Shown here: positions 37,689 to 45,522 of the stretch, in pieces
Layout of the letters: every line of letters begins with the position of its first letter
How positions within the stretch are numbered: the stretch's first letter is position 1
Assembly: GCF_003105155.1 (NCBI RefSeq)
Contig: NZ_QETK01000016.1
Coordinates: forward strand, 48,945 to 112,944
Reading direction: 5' to 3'
DNA: 64,000 nt
Source of the DNA: Pseudomonas sp. SDI
GTDB lineage: Bacteria > Pseudomonadota > Gammaproteobacteria > Pseudomonadales > Pseudomonadaceae
Program-made: the position numbers and the translations under genes
Notes under the pieces: generated by a model
Told to the model about the DNA's origin: nothing
Seen by the model: the letters and a program-made list of their open reading frames with translations, nothing else
Databases searched by the model: none

Positions 37689-38807
37689 TCACGAGGTCAG
37701 GCTGCGGCGGAAACGCGCCAGGGCGATCGCAAAGAACGTCAGGCCGATCGCCGCCAGTGCCAGCAGGTCGGGCCAGACCACGCTGGCGCTGGCATCGCGG
37801 AACAGGATCGCTGCACTCAGGCTGACAAAGTGGGTGGACGGCGACAGTTGCATCACCCATTGCAGCCATTGCGGCATGCTGTCCAGCGGGGTGCTGCCGC
37901 CCGAGAGCAGCAGCATCGGGATGATCACCGGGATCGCCAGCAAGCCGAACTGCGGCGTCGAGCGCGCCAGTGTGGCGAGGAAAATCCCCAGCGCCGTACT
38001 GGCGAACAGGTACAGCGCGGTCACCGCCAGGAACAACGCCAGCGAGCCAGCCAGCGGCACCCCGAGCAACCCCTTCACCACCACCTCCAGCGACACCCAG
38101 GTGCACAGCACCACCACCAGCGCGTTGCTGCCGATTTTCGCCAGCATGATTTCCACCGCCGTCAGCGGCAGCACCAGCAGGTGGTCGAGGGTGCCGTGCT
38201 CGCGCTCGCGCAGCAGTGCGGTGCCGGTCAGCACAATTGCCAGAATGGTGATGTTGTTGACGATCTGGATCACCGCGAGGAACCAGCCGCCCTCCAGGTT
38301 CGGGTTGAACAGCGCGCGTGGTTCGAGCAGCGCCGGGCTTTTGCTGACGGCCGCGCCTTGGTTGGCGTATTCGAGCAGCTCCCGCTCGAAGATCCGCCCG
38401 ATGTACCCGGCGCCCATGAACGCCTGGCTCATCGCCGTGGCGTCGACGTTTACCTGCAACGCTGGCGAGCGCCCGGCCAGCAGATCGGCCTGGAAATTCA
38501 GCGGAATGTTGACGACGAAGGTGTACAGGCCGTTGTCCATGGCGCTGTCGAGCTGGTCGTAAGGCAGCGCCACCGCCGGCTGGAACTCCGGCGGTTGCAG
38601 CGCCTCGCCGAGTTTGCGCGAGAGCCGGCTGTGGTCTTCGTCGACCACGGCGACACTGGCGTTGTGCACGCCGATCACCGAGCCGGCCGCCGGCATATAG
38701 ATCGCCACGCTGAAGGCGTAGAGCAGGAACAGCAGCAACACGCTGTCGTGGCGCAGGCTGGTCAGCTCTTTCAGGCCGAGGCGCAGGGTATGGGCTAAGC
38801 GCTGCAT
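37689..38807 (-). CDS. ABC-2 type permease, YhhJ-like
   Basis: 372 residues. One helix near the N-terminus (DSVLLLFLLYAFSVAIYMPAAG), a large periplasmic region (NASVAVVDEDHSRLSRKLGEAL to LEPRALFNPNLEGGW), then five helices with IVQIVNNITILAIVLTGTALLREREHGTLDHLLVLPL, the ABC-2 signature. It is the last gene of the HlyD-ATPase-permease operon, one base after the fused ATPase/permease gene, and should complete the inner-membrane channel as in E. coli yhiI-rbbA-yhhJ. The substrate is unknown. Confidence 0.9.
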   Translation of the reverse strand: MQRLAHTLRLGLKELTSLRHDSVLLLFLLYAFSVAIYMPAAGSVIGVHNASVAVVDEDHSRLSRKLGEALQPPEFQPAVALPYDQLDSAMDNGLYTFVVNIPLNFQADLLAGRSPALQVNVDATAMSQAFMGAGYIGRIFERELLEYANQGAAVSKSPALLEPRALFNPNLEGGWFLAVIQIVNNITILAIVLTGTALLREREHGTLDHLLVLPLTAVEIMLAKIGSNALVVVLCTWVSLEVVVKGLLGVPLAGSLALFLAVTALYLFASTALGIFLATLARSTPQFGLLAIPVIIPMLLLSGGSTPLDSMPQWLQWVMQLSPSTHFVSLSAAILFRDASASVVWPDLLALAAIGLTFFAIALARFRRSLTS

Positions 38808-38808
38808 G

Positions 38809-41529
38809 TCAGGCCTCCTGCTTCTTCAACATGGCCAGGCTCAGGCCGGTGAAACCGAGGAAGAACCCCAGCAACGCCAGGCATTGTGGCCACAGCTCAC
38901 GCAGGCCGAGGGCCTTGGTGAAGGTGCCGACGGCGATATCGAGGAAGTAGCCGGCCGGGAACAGTTGCCCCATCAGTGCCGCCGCGCCGTCCAGCGATGA
39001 GCGCGGCACGATCAGCCCGGAAAACTGGATGGTCGGCAGGCTGGTGATGATCATGGTGCCGAGGATCGCCGCGATCTGCGTGCGGGTGAACGCCGAGATC
39101 AGCAGACCGAGGCTGGTGGTCGCCAGCAGGTAGAGCGCGCCGCCGCAGGCCAGGGCCACGGCGCTGCCCTTGAACGGTACGCCGAACAGCCAGCGGTTCA
39201 TCGCCACCAGCAGCGCCAGGTTCACCAGGCTGACGGCCAGGTACGGCGCCTGCTTGCCGAGCAGGAACTCCAGGCGAGTCAGCGGGGTGGCGTAGAAGTT
39301 GGTGATCGAGCCCAGCTCCTTTTCGCGAACGATGCCCAGCGCCGTCAGCATCGCGGGGATGAAGGCCAGGATCAGCGCCATCACCCCGGGGCCGATGGCG
39401 TTCACACTGATCACGTCCTGGTTGTAGCGAAAGCGCGTTTCCAGCTTCACCGGCGCCTGCCGTGGTTGCGCTGGGCTGGCCAGGGCGGCCAGTCGCTCAA
39501 GGTTGGCCTGGTGCACCGCTTCGACGTAGTTGCGGCTGGTTTCGGCGCGGAACGGCATGCCGCCGTCGATCCACGCGGCCACGGTCGGCTGGCGCCCGGC
39601 ATACAGGTCGCGGCCGAACCCCGGCGGGATCTCCAGGGCCAGCTTGATCTGCGAGCGTTGCAGGCGCTGGTGCAACTGCGTGGCGTCGTGGATCGGCGCC
39701 TGTTCGTCGAAGTAGCGCGAACTGCGGAATGCCTCCAGGTAGGCACGGCTTTGCGGGCTCTGGTCCTGGTCGTAGACGGCGAAGGCGAGGTTCTCCACGT
39801 CCAGCGAAATGCCGTAGCCGAAGATCACCATCATGAACAGCGCACCGAGCAGGGCAAACGCCAGGCGCACCTTGTCGCGCAACAGTTCCTTGCCTTCGCG
39901 GGTGGCCACCGCCAGCAGCCGGGTCAGGCTGAAGCCACGTCGCGGTGGTGGGCTGCTGGAGACGCTGGTGTCGACGGTCGCGGCGGCGGACAGCGGTTCC
40001 TGGCTACCCTGTGCCTGTTCAAGGCAGCGCACAAACGCATCTTCGAGGGTGGCACCAGCGAATTGCGCTTGCAGTGCCGCCGGCGTGTCGCAGGCCAGCA
40101 CCTTGCCTGCGTGCATCAGCGAAATGCGGTCGCAGCGCAGCGCCTCGTTCATGAAGTGGGTGGAGAGGAAGATGGTCACCCCTTGCTCCCGCGACAGCTC
40201 GATCAGCAGCCGCCAGAAGTCGTCGCGGGCGGCCGGGTCGACGCCGGAGGTGGGTTCGTCGAGGATCAGCACTTCCGGCCGGTGCAGCACTGCCACCGCC
40301 AGCGACAGTCGCTGGCGCAAGCCCAGCGGCAGGCCACCGGACTGCTGCTCGGCAACCTCGCCGAGGTCGAAGCGCGCGATCAGCTCGGCGATACGCGGGG
40401 CACTGTCGGCCTTGGCCAGATCGAACAGCCGCGCATGCAGCTCAAGGTTCTGCCGCACGCTCAGTTCGCCGTACAGCGAGAAGCTCTGTGACATGAAGCC
40501 GACCCGCTTGCGGGTCGCCAGGTCCTTGGCGTCGACCGGGCGGCCGAGTAGGGTGGCGCTGCCTTCGCTGGCCGGCATCAGCCCGGTCAGTACTTTCATC
40601 GTGGTGGTCTTGCCACAGCCATTGGAGCCGAGGAAGCCGAAGATCTCGCCGCGGCCGATGGCGAAGCTGACCTTGTTCACCGCAGTGAAATCGCCGAAGC
40701 GCAGGGTCAGTTCGTGGGCCTCGATGGCGATCGGGTTGTCGCCGGTCTGGCGCGGTGGGATCTGCAGCGGCTGCACGCTGTGCCGGCGGTCGCCCTGGAA
40801 GTGGGTGAACGCATCGTCGAGCTTGCCGCTGGGGGTGGCTGCCGCCAGCGCGCGGCTGAGCCCGGCGGCAATCAGCCGGCCACGGTCGAGCATCAGGCAG
40901 TGTTCGAACTGCTCGGCTTCTTCCATGTAGGCGGTGGCCACCAGCAGGGTCAGTTGTGGACGCTCGCTGCGCACTTGCTCGACCAGCTCCCAGAAACGCC
41001 GCCGCGACAGCGGGTCGACGCCGGTGGTGGGTTCGTCGAGGATCAACAGGTCGGGTTCGTGGATCAGGGCACAGCACAGCCCGAGCTTCTGCTTCATGCC
41101 GCCGGACAGCTTGCCGGCCGGGCGTTCGGCAAACCGCGCCAGGTCGGTGGCCCGCAGCAACGACTGCATGCGCTGCTCGCACTCGGTACGCGACAGGCCG
41201 AACAGGGTGGCGAAAAAGCGGATGTTTTCGCTGATCGACAGTTCCGGGTAGAGGTTGCCACCCAGGCCCTGGGGCATGAAGGCGATGCGCGGGTAGAGGC
41301 TGTTGCGGTGGCGGCGCTGGCGGATATCGCCGCCGAGCACTTGCAACTCACCGCGCTGTAGCTGTTTGACTCCGGCAATCAGCCCGAGCAGGCTCGATTT
41401 GCCGGCGCCATCCGGGCCGATCAGCCCGCAGCGGGTGCCGGCCGGTAATTCGAAGGCAATCTCCTGCAGGGCTTCGAGGTGGCCGTAGCGATGCCCGACG
41501 CCACGGGCCTGCAGCGCCAGAGCGCTCAT
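38809..41529 (-). CDS. Fused double ATPase-permease exporter, RbbA-like
   Basis: 906 residues. Two ABC ATPase domains come first: domain 1 with Walker A GPDGAGKSS, signature SGGMKQKLGL and Walker B LLILDEPTTGVDP; domain 2 with GSNGCGKTT, signature GLPLGLRQRLSLAVAVLH and LILDEPTSGVDP. From about residue 530 an ABC-2 permease domain follows (LLAVATREGKELLRDKVRLAF, then IVREKELGSITNFYATPLTR). The layout and length match E. coli RbbA. It works with the HlyD-type protein upstream (four-base overlap) and the second permease downstream as an efflux system. Confidence 0.93.
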   Translation of the reverse strand: MSALALQARGVGHRYGHLEALQEIAFELPAGTRCGLIGPDGAGKSSLLGLIAGVKQLQRGELQVLGGDIRQRRHRNSLYPRIAFMPQGLGGNLYPELSISENIRFFATLFGLSRTECEQRMQSLLRATDLARFAERPAGKLSGGMKQKLGLCCALIHEPDLLILDEPTTGVDPLSRRRFWELVEQVRSERPQLTLLVATAYMEEAEQFEHCLMLDRGRLIAAGLSRALAAATPSGKLDDAFTHFQGDRRHSVQPLQIPPRQTGDNPIAIEAHELTLRFGDFTAVNKVSFAIGRGEIFGFLGSNGCGKTTTMKVLTGLMPASEGSATLLGRPVDAKDLATRKRVGFMSQSFSLYGELSVRQNLELHARLFDLAKADSAPRIAELIARFDLGEVAEQQSGGLPLGLRQRLSLAVAVLHRPEVLILDEPTSGVDPAARDDFWRLLIELSREQGVTIFLSTHFMNEALRCDRISLMHAGKVLACDTPAALQAQFAGATLEDAFVRCLEQAQGSQEPLSAAATVDTSVSSSPPPRRGFSLTRLLAVATREGKELLRDKVRLAFALLGALFMMVIFGYGISLDVENLAFAVYDQDQSPQSRAYLEAFRSSRYFDEQAPIHDATQLHQRLQRSQIKLALEIPPGFGRDLYAGRQPTVAAWIDGGMPFRAETSRNYVEAVHQANLERLAALASPAQPRQAPVKLETRFRYNQDVISVNAIGPGVMALILAFIPAMLTALGIVREKELGSITNFYATPLTRLEFLLGKQAPYLAVSLVNLALLVAMNRWLFGVPFKGSAVALACGGALYLLATTSLGLLISAFTRTQIAAILGTMIITSLPTIQFSGLIVPRSSLDGAAALMGQLFPAGYFLDIAVGTFTKALGLRELWPQCLALLGFFLGFTGLSLAMLKKQEA

Positions 41530-42503
41530 TGCAGGTTGGCCGGCCAGTCCACGGGGGCGGTGCGCACGAAGCCGGCGCCGGGCATGCCGGGCTTGGCTTG
41601 CGGCACCGCGCTGGGGTCGCTCAGACGCAGTTTCACCCGGAACACCAGCTTCTGGCGCTCGTCACGGGTTTCCACCTGCTTGGGGGTGAACTGTGCCTTG
41701 GCCGCGACGAACGCCACTTTGGCCGGCAGCGCTTGCTCGGGCAAGGCATCGAGAACGATCCGCGCCTCATCGCCAACGGTCAGCTGGCCGCTGGTGGAGG
41801 CGGGCAGGTAGAGGTTCATGTACTGGTCGCTGGGGTCGATCAGCAGCAGCACCCGACCACCGGCACCGAGCACTTCGCCGGGTTCGGCCAGGCGTAGCTG
41901 GATCACCCCGTTGATCGGTGCGCGCAGGCTGCTGTCGTCGATCTCGCTGGTGAGCTGGGCCACCTGGGCCTGGGCTGCGCCGATGGCCGCCTTGATCGCG
42001 GCCAGTTGGGCGCGGGCGGCGACCACGGCGGAGTTGCTGGTATCGAAGCGCGCCTGCTGCTGGTCGAGCAACTGCTGGCTGGCGTACTTGCGCTGGTTCA
42101 GCTCACGGATGCGCTTGAGTTCCTGGCTGGCCAGCAGCTGTTCGCTCTGGCGCAACTGTACGTTGGCCTGGGCCGCCGCATAGTTTTCGCGGGCGCGCAG
42201 CACTTCGGCCTCGGCCTGGGCGCGCTGGGCTTCGAGGGTGCGGGTATCGATACGGGCCAGCAATTGGCCCTGAGCGACCTTGTCGCCTTCATTCACCAGC
42301 ACCTCGGCCAGGCGCCCGGGGATTTTGCTGGCGATCTGCACTTCGGTGGCTTCGAGCCGGCCGTTGCCCTGGTGCAGGCCCTCGGGCAGGCGGTCGTGTA
42401 GCGATTTCCAGTAGCCCAGGCCACCGGCCGCCAGGAGTAACGCAATCAGTGCGCCGGCGAAGAGTTTGGGGGTGTGTTGGCTCATCGACATGGTGATCTG
42501 CAT
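41526..42503 (-). CDS. HlyD-type periplasmic adaptor (membrane fusion protein)
   Basis: 325 residues. One N-terminal membrane helix (LFAGALIALLLAAGGLGYW), a half-lipoyl segment (GNGRLEATEVQIASKIPGRLAEVLVNEGDKVAQGQLLA), a long coiled coil (AQRAQAEAEVLRARENYAAAQA to ALAAIKAAIGAAQAQVAQL), then the second lipoyl half DSSLRAPINGVIQLRLAEPGEVL and a beta-barrel. It bridges the RbbA/YhhJ-like inner-membrane transporter to an outer-membrane channel not encoded here. Several in-frame ATGs (42503, 42491, 42485) compete and none has a strong ribosome-binding site, so the start is uncertain by up to six codons. Confidence 0.92.
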   Translation of the reverse strand: MQITMSMSQHTPKLFAGALIALLLAAGGLGYWKSLHDRLPEGLHQGNGRLEATEVQIASKIPGRLAEVLVNEGDKVAQGQLLARIDTRTLEAQRAQAEAEVLRARENYAAAQANVQLRQSEQLLASQELKRIRELNQRKYASQQLLDQQQARFDTSNSAVVAARAQLAAIKAAIGAAQAQVAQLTSEIDDSSLRAPINGVIQLRLAEPGEVLGAGGRVLLLIDPSDQYMNLYLPASTSGQLTVGDEARIVLDALPEQALPAKVAFVAAKAQFTPKQVETRDERQKLVFRVKLRLSDPSAVPQAKPGMPGAGFVRTAPVDWPANLQ

Positions 42504-42586
42504 CCAGCTGCATTAGCGTCAGAGTGTGACGTTTCGCCGACCTTGGCGACTTGATACGCATCAAATGAGCGTCAATCCTAACGCGT

Positions 42587-43036
42587 TCAGCGCAAAGCGA
42601 GAACCGCCGCCCACTGTTCGGCGGTGACCGGCATCACCGACAGGCGGCTGCCTTTCTGTACCAGCGGCATTTCCGCCAACGCCGCTTGCAGCTTTAGGTA
42701 GCCCAGCCCGAGCACCTTGCCGAAGGTTTCCACATGGGCCACATCCACGGCGCTCCAGGGGTTCTTCTGCGCGCTGGCCTTGGCGTCGAAGTAGTGGCTT
42801 TGCGGGTCGAGCGCGGTCTGGTCGGGGTAGGCTGCCGCGCTGATCCGGGCAATGCCGGCGATACCCGGCTCGGGGCAGCTGGAATGGTAGAAGAAGAACA
42901 GGTCGCCGACCGCCATCGCCCGCAGGAAATTGCGTGCCTGATAGTTGCGCACGCCGTCCCAGCGGGCCTCGCCGAGCCTCGCCAGGTCCTGGATCGAGAG
43001 CTCGTCGGGTTCGGATTTCATCAGCCAATAGGCCAT
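42587..43036 (-). CDS. EVE domain protein
   Basis: 149 residues starting MAYWLMKSEPDELSIQDLARLG, the typical bacterial EVE N-terminus (YWLMKSEP). Also present are WDGVRNYQARNFLRAMAVGDLFFFYHSS and GIARISAAAYPDQTALD. The PUA-like EVE fold binds modified bases in nucleic acids; the cellular target of the stand-alone bacterial protein is unknown. The frame is open 17 codons further upstream without conservation. It lies just upstream of fthC in the same order as in P. aeruginosa. Confidence 0.92.
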   Translation of the reverse strand: MAYWLMKSEPDELSIQDLARLGEARWDGVRNYQARNFLRAMAVGDLFFFYHSSCPEPGIAGIARISAAAYPDQTALDPQSHYFDAKASAQKNPWSAVDVAHVETFGKVLGLGYLKLQAALAEMPLVQKGSRLSVMPVTAEQWAAVLALR

Positions 43037-43221
43037 GGATTCAGCTCCTGCCGGGGTTTGAAATAAGCTGTTGCATGAAACCGACATACGGTTGGCGTCA
43101 AGGTTTGCGTGTCGCCGCAGGTTGTCGGAGAATGCGCGGATTTTAAGCTTGACGTTGCTGCACGGCCTATAAGAAAAACCGTTGCTGTCATCGTGATCAG
43201 TTTGCCTTAGGGGGGCAATCG

Positions 43222-43365
43222 ATGAAACGCAAACCGGATCTGCTCTGGGTACTCGTCTTTCTGTTCGGTTTGGGTGTAGTCACCACCGGTTACGCGCAGA
43301 GCCTGTGGGAACGCAAGCTTGAAACTGCCAACTACGAACTGCCCGTCGCGCCAACCCAGCGTTGA
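43222..43365 (+). CDS. 47-residue membrane protein
   Basis: Too short for a 60-residue filter. ATG at 43222 with GGGGG six bases ahead; stop TGA at 43363-43365. The product starts MKRKPDLLWVLVFLFGLGVV, continues TTGYAQSLWERKLETANYEL and ends PVAPTQR. A positively charged start, one hydrophobic helix (8-22) and an Ala-Gln-like cleavage or boundary (GYAQS) indicate an inner-membrane or exported small protein. It lies between EVE and fthC on the opposite strand from both. I do not recognise a family name; coding is supported by the ribosome-binding site and sensible composition. Confidence 0.7.
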   Translation: MKRKPDLLWVLVFLFGLGVVTTGYAQSLWERKLETANYELPVAPTQR

Positions 43366-43382
43366 GTGAAGCGGCGTCCCGT

Positions 43383-43988
43383 TCAGGGCGCCAGGTACCA
43401 GCCCCGATCCGACACCGTGCCCTGTAAAGGTACGTCCCAACTGGCCTGTGCCAGCCGTTCGACTTTCTGGCATTCATGTGCCAACCCTAGCAGCCGGGGT
43501 TTTTTCCAGGCTTTGCGCCGGCCTTGATAGGCCAGACTGCGGTCATAGAAGCCGCCACCCATGCCCAGCCGTCCACCCACTTCGTCGAAGCCCACCAAGG
43601 GCAGCAGAATCAGGTCCAGCGCCCACACCGGCCGCTGTCGGGCCAGGCTCACCCGTGGCTCGGGAATACGGAAGCGGTTCGGGCGCAGCTTTTCGCCTTG
43701 CTCGAAGCGCTGGAAGGCCATCTTGGTTTTTGGCCAGGCGTGCAGCACCGGCAGGTAGGTGCGCTTGCCGCGCCGCTGGGCTTCGCGCAGCAGCAGCCGC
43801 GGGTCGATCTCGCTGTCGTTGGGCAGGTACAGGGCGATGTGCCGGGCGCGGCGGAATAACGGGTGCTGGGCCAGTTGCCGGTACAGGCCGCGAGCGGCCA
43901 GACGTTGTTCGGCCGGACTCAGGGCGCGGCGTGCATCGCGCAATACGCGGCGGAGCTGGGGGCGAGTAAGCGAGGCGGTGTCGGTCAT
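43383..43988 (-). CDS. fthC: 5-formyltetrahydrofolate cyclo-ligase
   Basis: 201 residues from MTDTASLTRPQLRRVLRDARRAL. The family's ATP/substrate loop is clear in LILLPLVGFDEVGGRLGMGGGFYDRSLA, with earlier IALYLPNDSEIDPRLLLREA and KRTYLPVLH. It converts 5-formyl-THF to 5,10-methenyl-THF with ATP. It is the downstream partner of 6S RNA in the conserved zapA-ssrS-fthC (ygfA) arrangement and can be read through from the ssrS promoter. Confidence 0.94.
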   Translation of the reverse strand: MTDTASLTRPQLRRVLRDARRALSPAEQRLAARGLYRQLAQHPLFRRARHIALYLPNDSEIDPRLLLREAQRRGKRTYLPVLHAWPKTKMAFQRFEQGEKLRPNRFRIPEPRVSLARQRPVWALDLILLPLVGFDEVGGRLGMGGGFYDRSLAYQGRRKAWKKPRLLGLAHECQKVERLAQASWDVPLQGTVSDRGWYLAP

Positions 43989-44073
43989 GGCACGGGCGGT
44001 CCCATCGGGTTGCTCGCAGAAGGGCAACACAGCACCCACGCGGGGGAACAACAGGCGTGGGCGATCAGAAACA

Positions 44074-44249
44074 GGCTCCCCGACGAACCGCTGTCGGTGT
44101 AGCCCTTGAACCCGAAAGTTCAAGGTGGAGATTGCAGGAGGCGTTAAGGCTTTCCGTCAAGCGGACATGCACACCGGCCCCACGTGCAACCCCCGTGGTT
44201 GTGCGTATCGGCTCAGGGACATGACCGACTGGCAAGCACTCCAGGGAGT
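44074..44249 (-). ncRNA. ssrS: 6S RNA
   Basis: Read on the minus strand between zapA and fthC, the place of 6S RNA in gammaproteobacteria. Recognisable pieces include GCCAGTCGGTCATGTCCCTG near the 5' end, the AACCACGGGGGTTG hairpin, GCCGGTGTGCATGTCCGC and the late hairpin CCTTGAACTTTCGGGTTCAAGG. They agree with the P. aeruginosa 6S sequence as I remember it. 6S RNA mimics an open promoter and binds housekeeping RNA polymerase in stationary phase. The ends are approximate, set from the upstream -10 box and the usual ~180-base length. Confidence 0.87.
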
Positions 44250-44255
44250 GGCGCG

Positions 44256-44285
44256 AGTATACCCGAAACTCAGTTGGTTTTTGAA
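44256..44285 (-). promoter_or_regulatory. Promoter of 6S RNA within the zapA 3' end
   Basis: On the minus strand, TTCAAA (44285-44280) and TATACT (44261-44256) are separated by 18 bases, a good housekeeping-sigma pair, and lie the right distance before the 6S start. The -35 falls inside the last codons of zapA. Confidence 0.7.
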
Positions 44286-44587
44286 TCGGCATCGTCGGCC
44301 AGGGCCGCATCGACACGTTCGAGCAGGTCGCGCACCTGTTCGCGATTGACCCCGGCGCCTTGCACTTCAGGGCGTTCCTGGTTGTGCAGCAGGTCATGGG
44401 TGATGTTCAGGGCGGCCATCACGGCGATGCGGTCGGCACCGATCACTTTGCCACTGCTGCGGATTTCGCGCATCTTGCCGTCCAGGTAGCGCGCCGCGCT
44501 GACCAGGTTACTGCGCTCCTCGGGTGGACAGATGATCGAGTACTCCTTGTCGAGGATCTGCACAGTGACGCTATTGCTTGAACTCAT
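44270..44587 (-). CDS. zapA: Cell division protein ZapA
   Basis: 105 residues: MSSSNSVTVQILDKEYSIICPPEERSNL, then the helix LVSAARYLDGKMREIRSSGKVIGADRIAVMAALNITHDLL and a coiled-coil tail. ZapA binds FtsZ and bundles filaments of the division ring. The start overlaps by four bases the stop of the small coiled-coil gene upstream, which implies coupled translation. The 3' end holds the 6S RNA promoter. Confidence 0.95.
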   Translation of the reverse strand: MSSSNSVTVQILDKEYSIICPPEERSNLVSAARYLDGKMREIRSSGKVIGADRIAVMAALNITHDLLHNQERPEVQGAGVNREQVRDLLERVDAALADDADSKTN

Positions 44588-44793
44588 GAGTCTTGCTCCA
44601 GGGCCTTGAGCCGCAAAATCATCGATTCGACCTTACGCCGCGCGACTTCGTTTTTTTCGATGAGGTGGGCGCGTTCCTCGCGCCAGGATTTTTCCTGAGC
44701 TTGTAGGAGTGCGTTTTGCCGTTTTAGTTGCTCGACCCGCTCGATCAGCAGCTCGAACCGCCCCATCAGCGCTTGCAGCTCGTTCTCTTGCAT
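44584..44793 (-). CDS. ZapB-like coiled-coil protein (TIGR02449 type)
   Basis: 69 residues, almost all a leucine-heptad coiled coil: LQALMGRFELLIERVEQLKRQN and ARRKVESMILRLKALEQDS. Such small coiled-coil proteins upstream of zapA in pseudomonads belong to TIGR02449 and are likely functional counterparts of ZapB, which joins the division ring through ZapA. The four-base overlap with zapA supports joint expression. It diverges from ygfB; the 155 bases between hold only upstream sequence. Confidence 0.85.
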   Translation of the reverse strand: MQENELQALMGRFELLIERVEQLKRQNALLQAQEKSWREERAHLIEKNEVARRKVESMILRLKALEQDS

Positions 44794-44948
44794 TGCTTGC
44801 CACTCGACTCGTCTGACTGGTGGTTGCCCTGGCCGTTATGCCTGCGCGCCGGCGCGAGTTGGCTGCGTCGATGGTCTTGGCGCGCCTGCCGGTGCTAGGA
44901 TACAAGGTCTTCATTCTAGTCATTGCGCCGTCTGGCGCCTAGCTGCCC

Positions 44949-45503
44949 ATGCCCAATACCAATTCGCCGTACACCGCATTCGCCACTTTGCTATCCAGCA
45001 ATGGCCACCCCGTTTCTCCTGCCGAACTGCACGGGCTGTTGCTCGGGCGCAGCTGTGCGGGCGCCGGCTTCGATACCGAGGGCTGGCTGGCCGATGCGGC
45101 GCAGCTGCTGGAGGTCGACCCTTCTGACAATGTTCGTAACGCTTTGATCGGCTTGCAGGAGATGGTCAAGGGCGAACTCACCGGCGACGACATCGCCGTC
45201 GTGCTGTTGCTGCCAGGCGACGAACTGCCGCTGGTCGAGCGCGCTGCCGCGCTGGGCCAATGGTGCCAGGGCTTCCTGACCGGCTTCGGGGTGAACTCCG
45301 GCGGCCTGACGTTGAGCACCGAGGCCCGCGAAGTGCTCGGCGACCTGGATGCAATTTCGCAGATCCAGGACGCGCTGGAAGAGTCCGAAGACGCCGAAAA
45401 CGACTATATGGAAGTGATGGAGTACCTGCGCGTCGCACCGCTCTTGCTCTTCACCGAGCTGGCCAAGCCGGCCGCACCTGCCGCCAAGCCTTCCTTGCAT
45501 TAA
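44949..45503 (+). CDS. ygfB: YgfB/YecA-type protein (UPF0149)
   Basis: 184 residues. The family pattern is present in [20 protein letters not shown], the acidic middle and [22 protein letters not shown], followed by [28 protein letters not shown]. All helical and acidic, cytoplasmic. P. aeruginosa YgfB has been reported to modulate ampC and beta-lactam resistance. It is the first gene of ygfB-pepP-ubiH-ubiI, with 19 bases to pepP. Confidence 0.93.
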   Translation: MPNTNSPYTAFATLLSSNGHPVSPAELHGLLLGRSCAGAGFDTEGWLADAAQLLEVDPSDNVRNALIGLQEMVKGELTGDDIAVVLLLPGDELPLVERAAALGQWCQGFLTGFGVNSGGLTLSTEAREVLGDLDAISQIQDALEESEDAENDYMEVMEYLRVAPLLLFTELAKPAAPAAKPSLH

Positions 45504-45522
45504 TGTTGCTCAGGGGTTCCTC

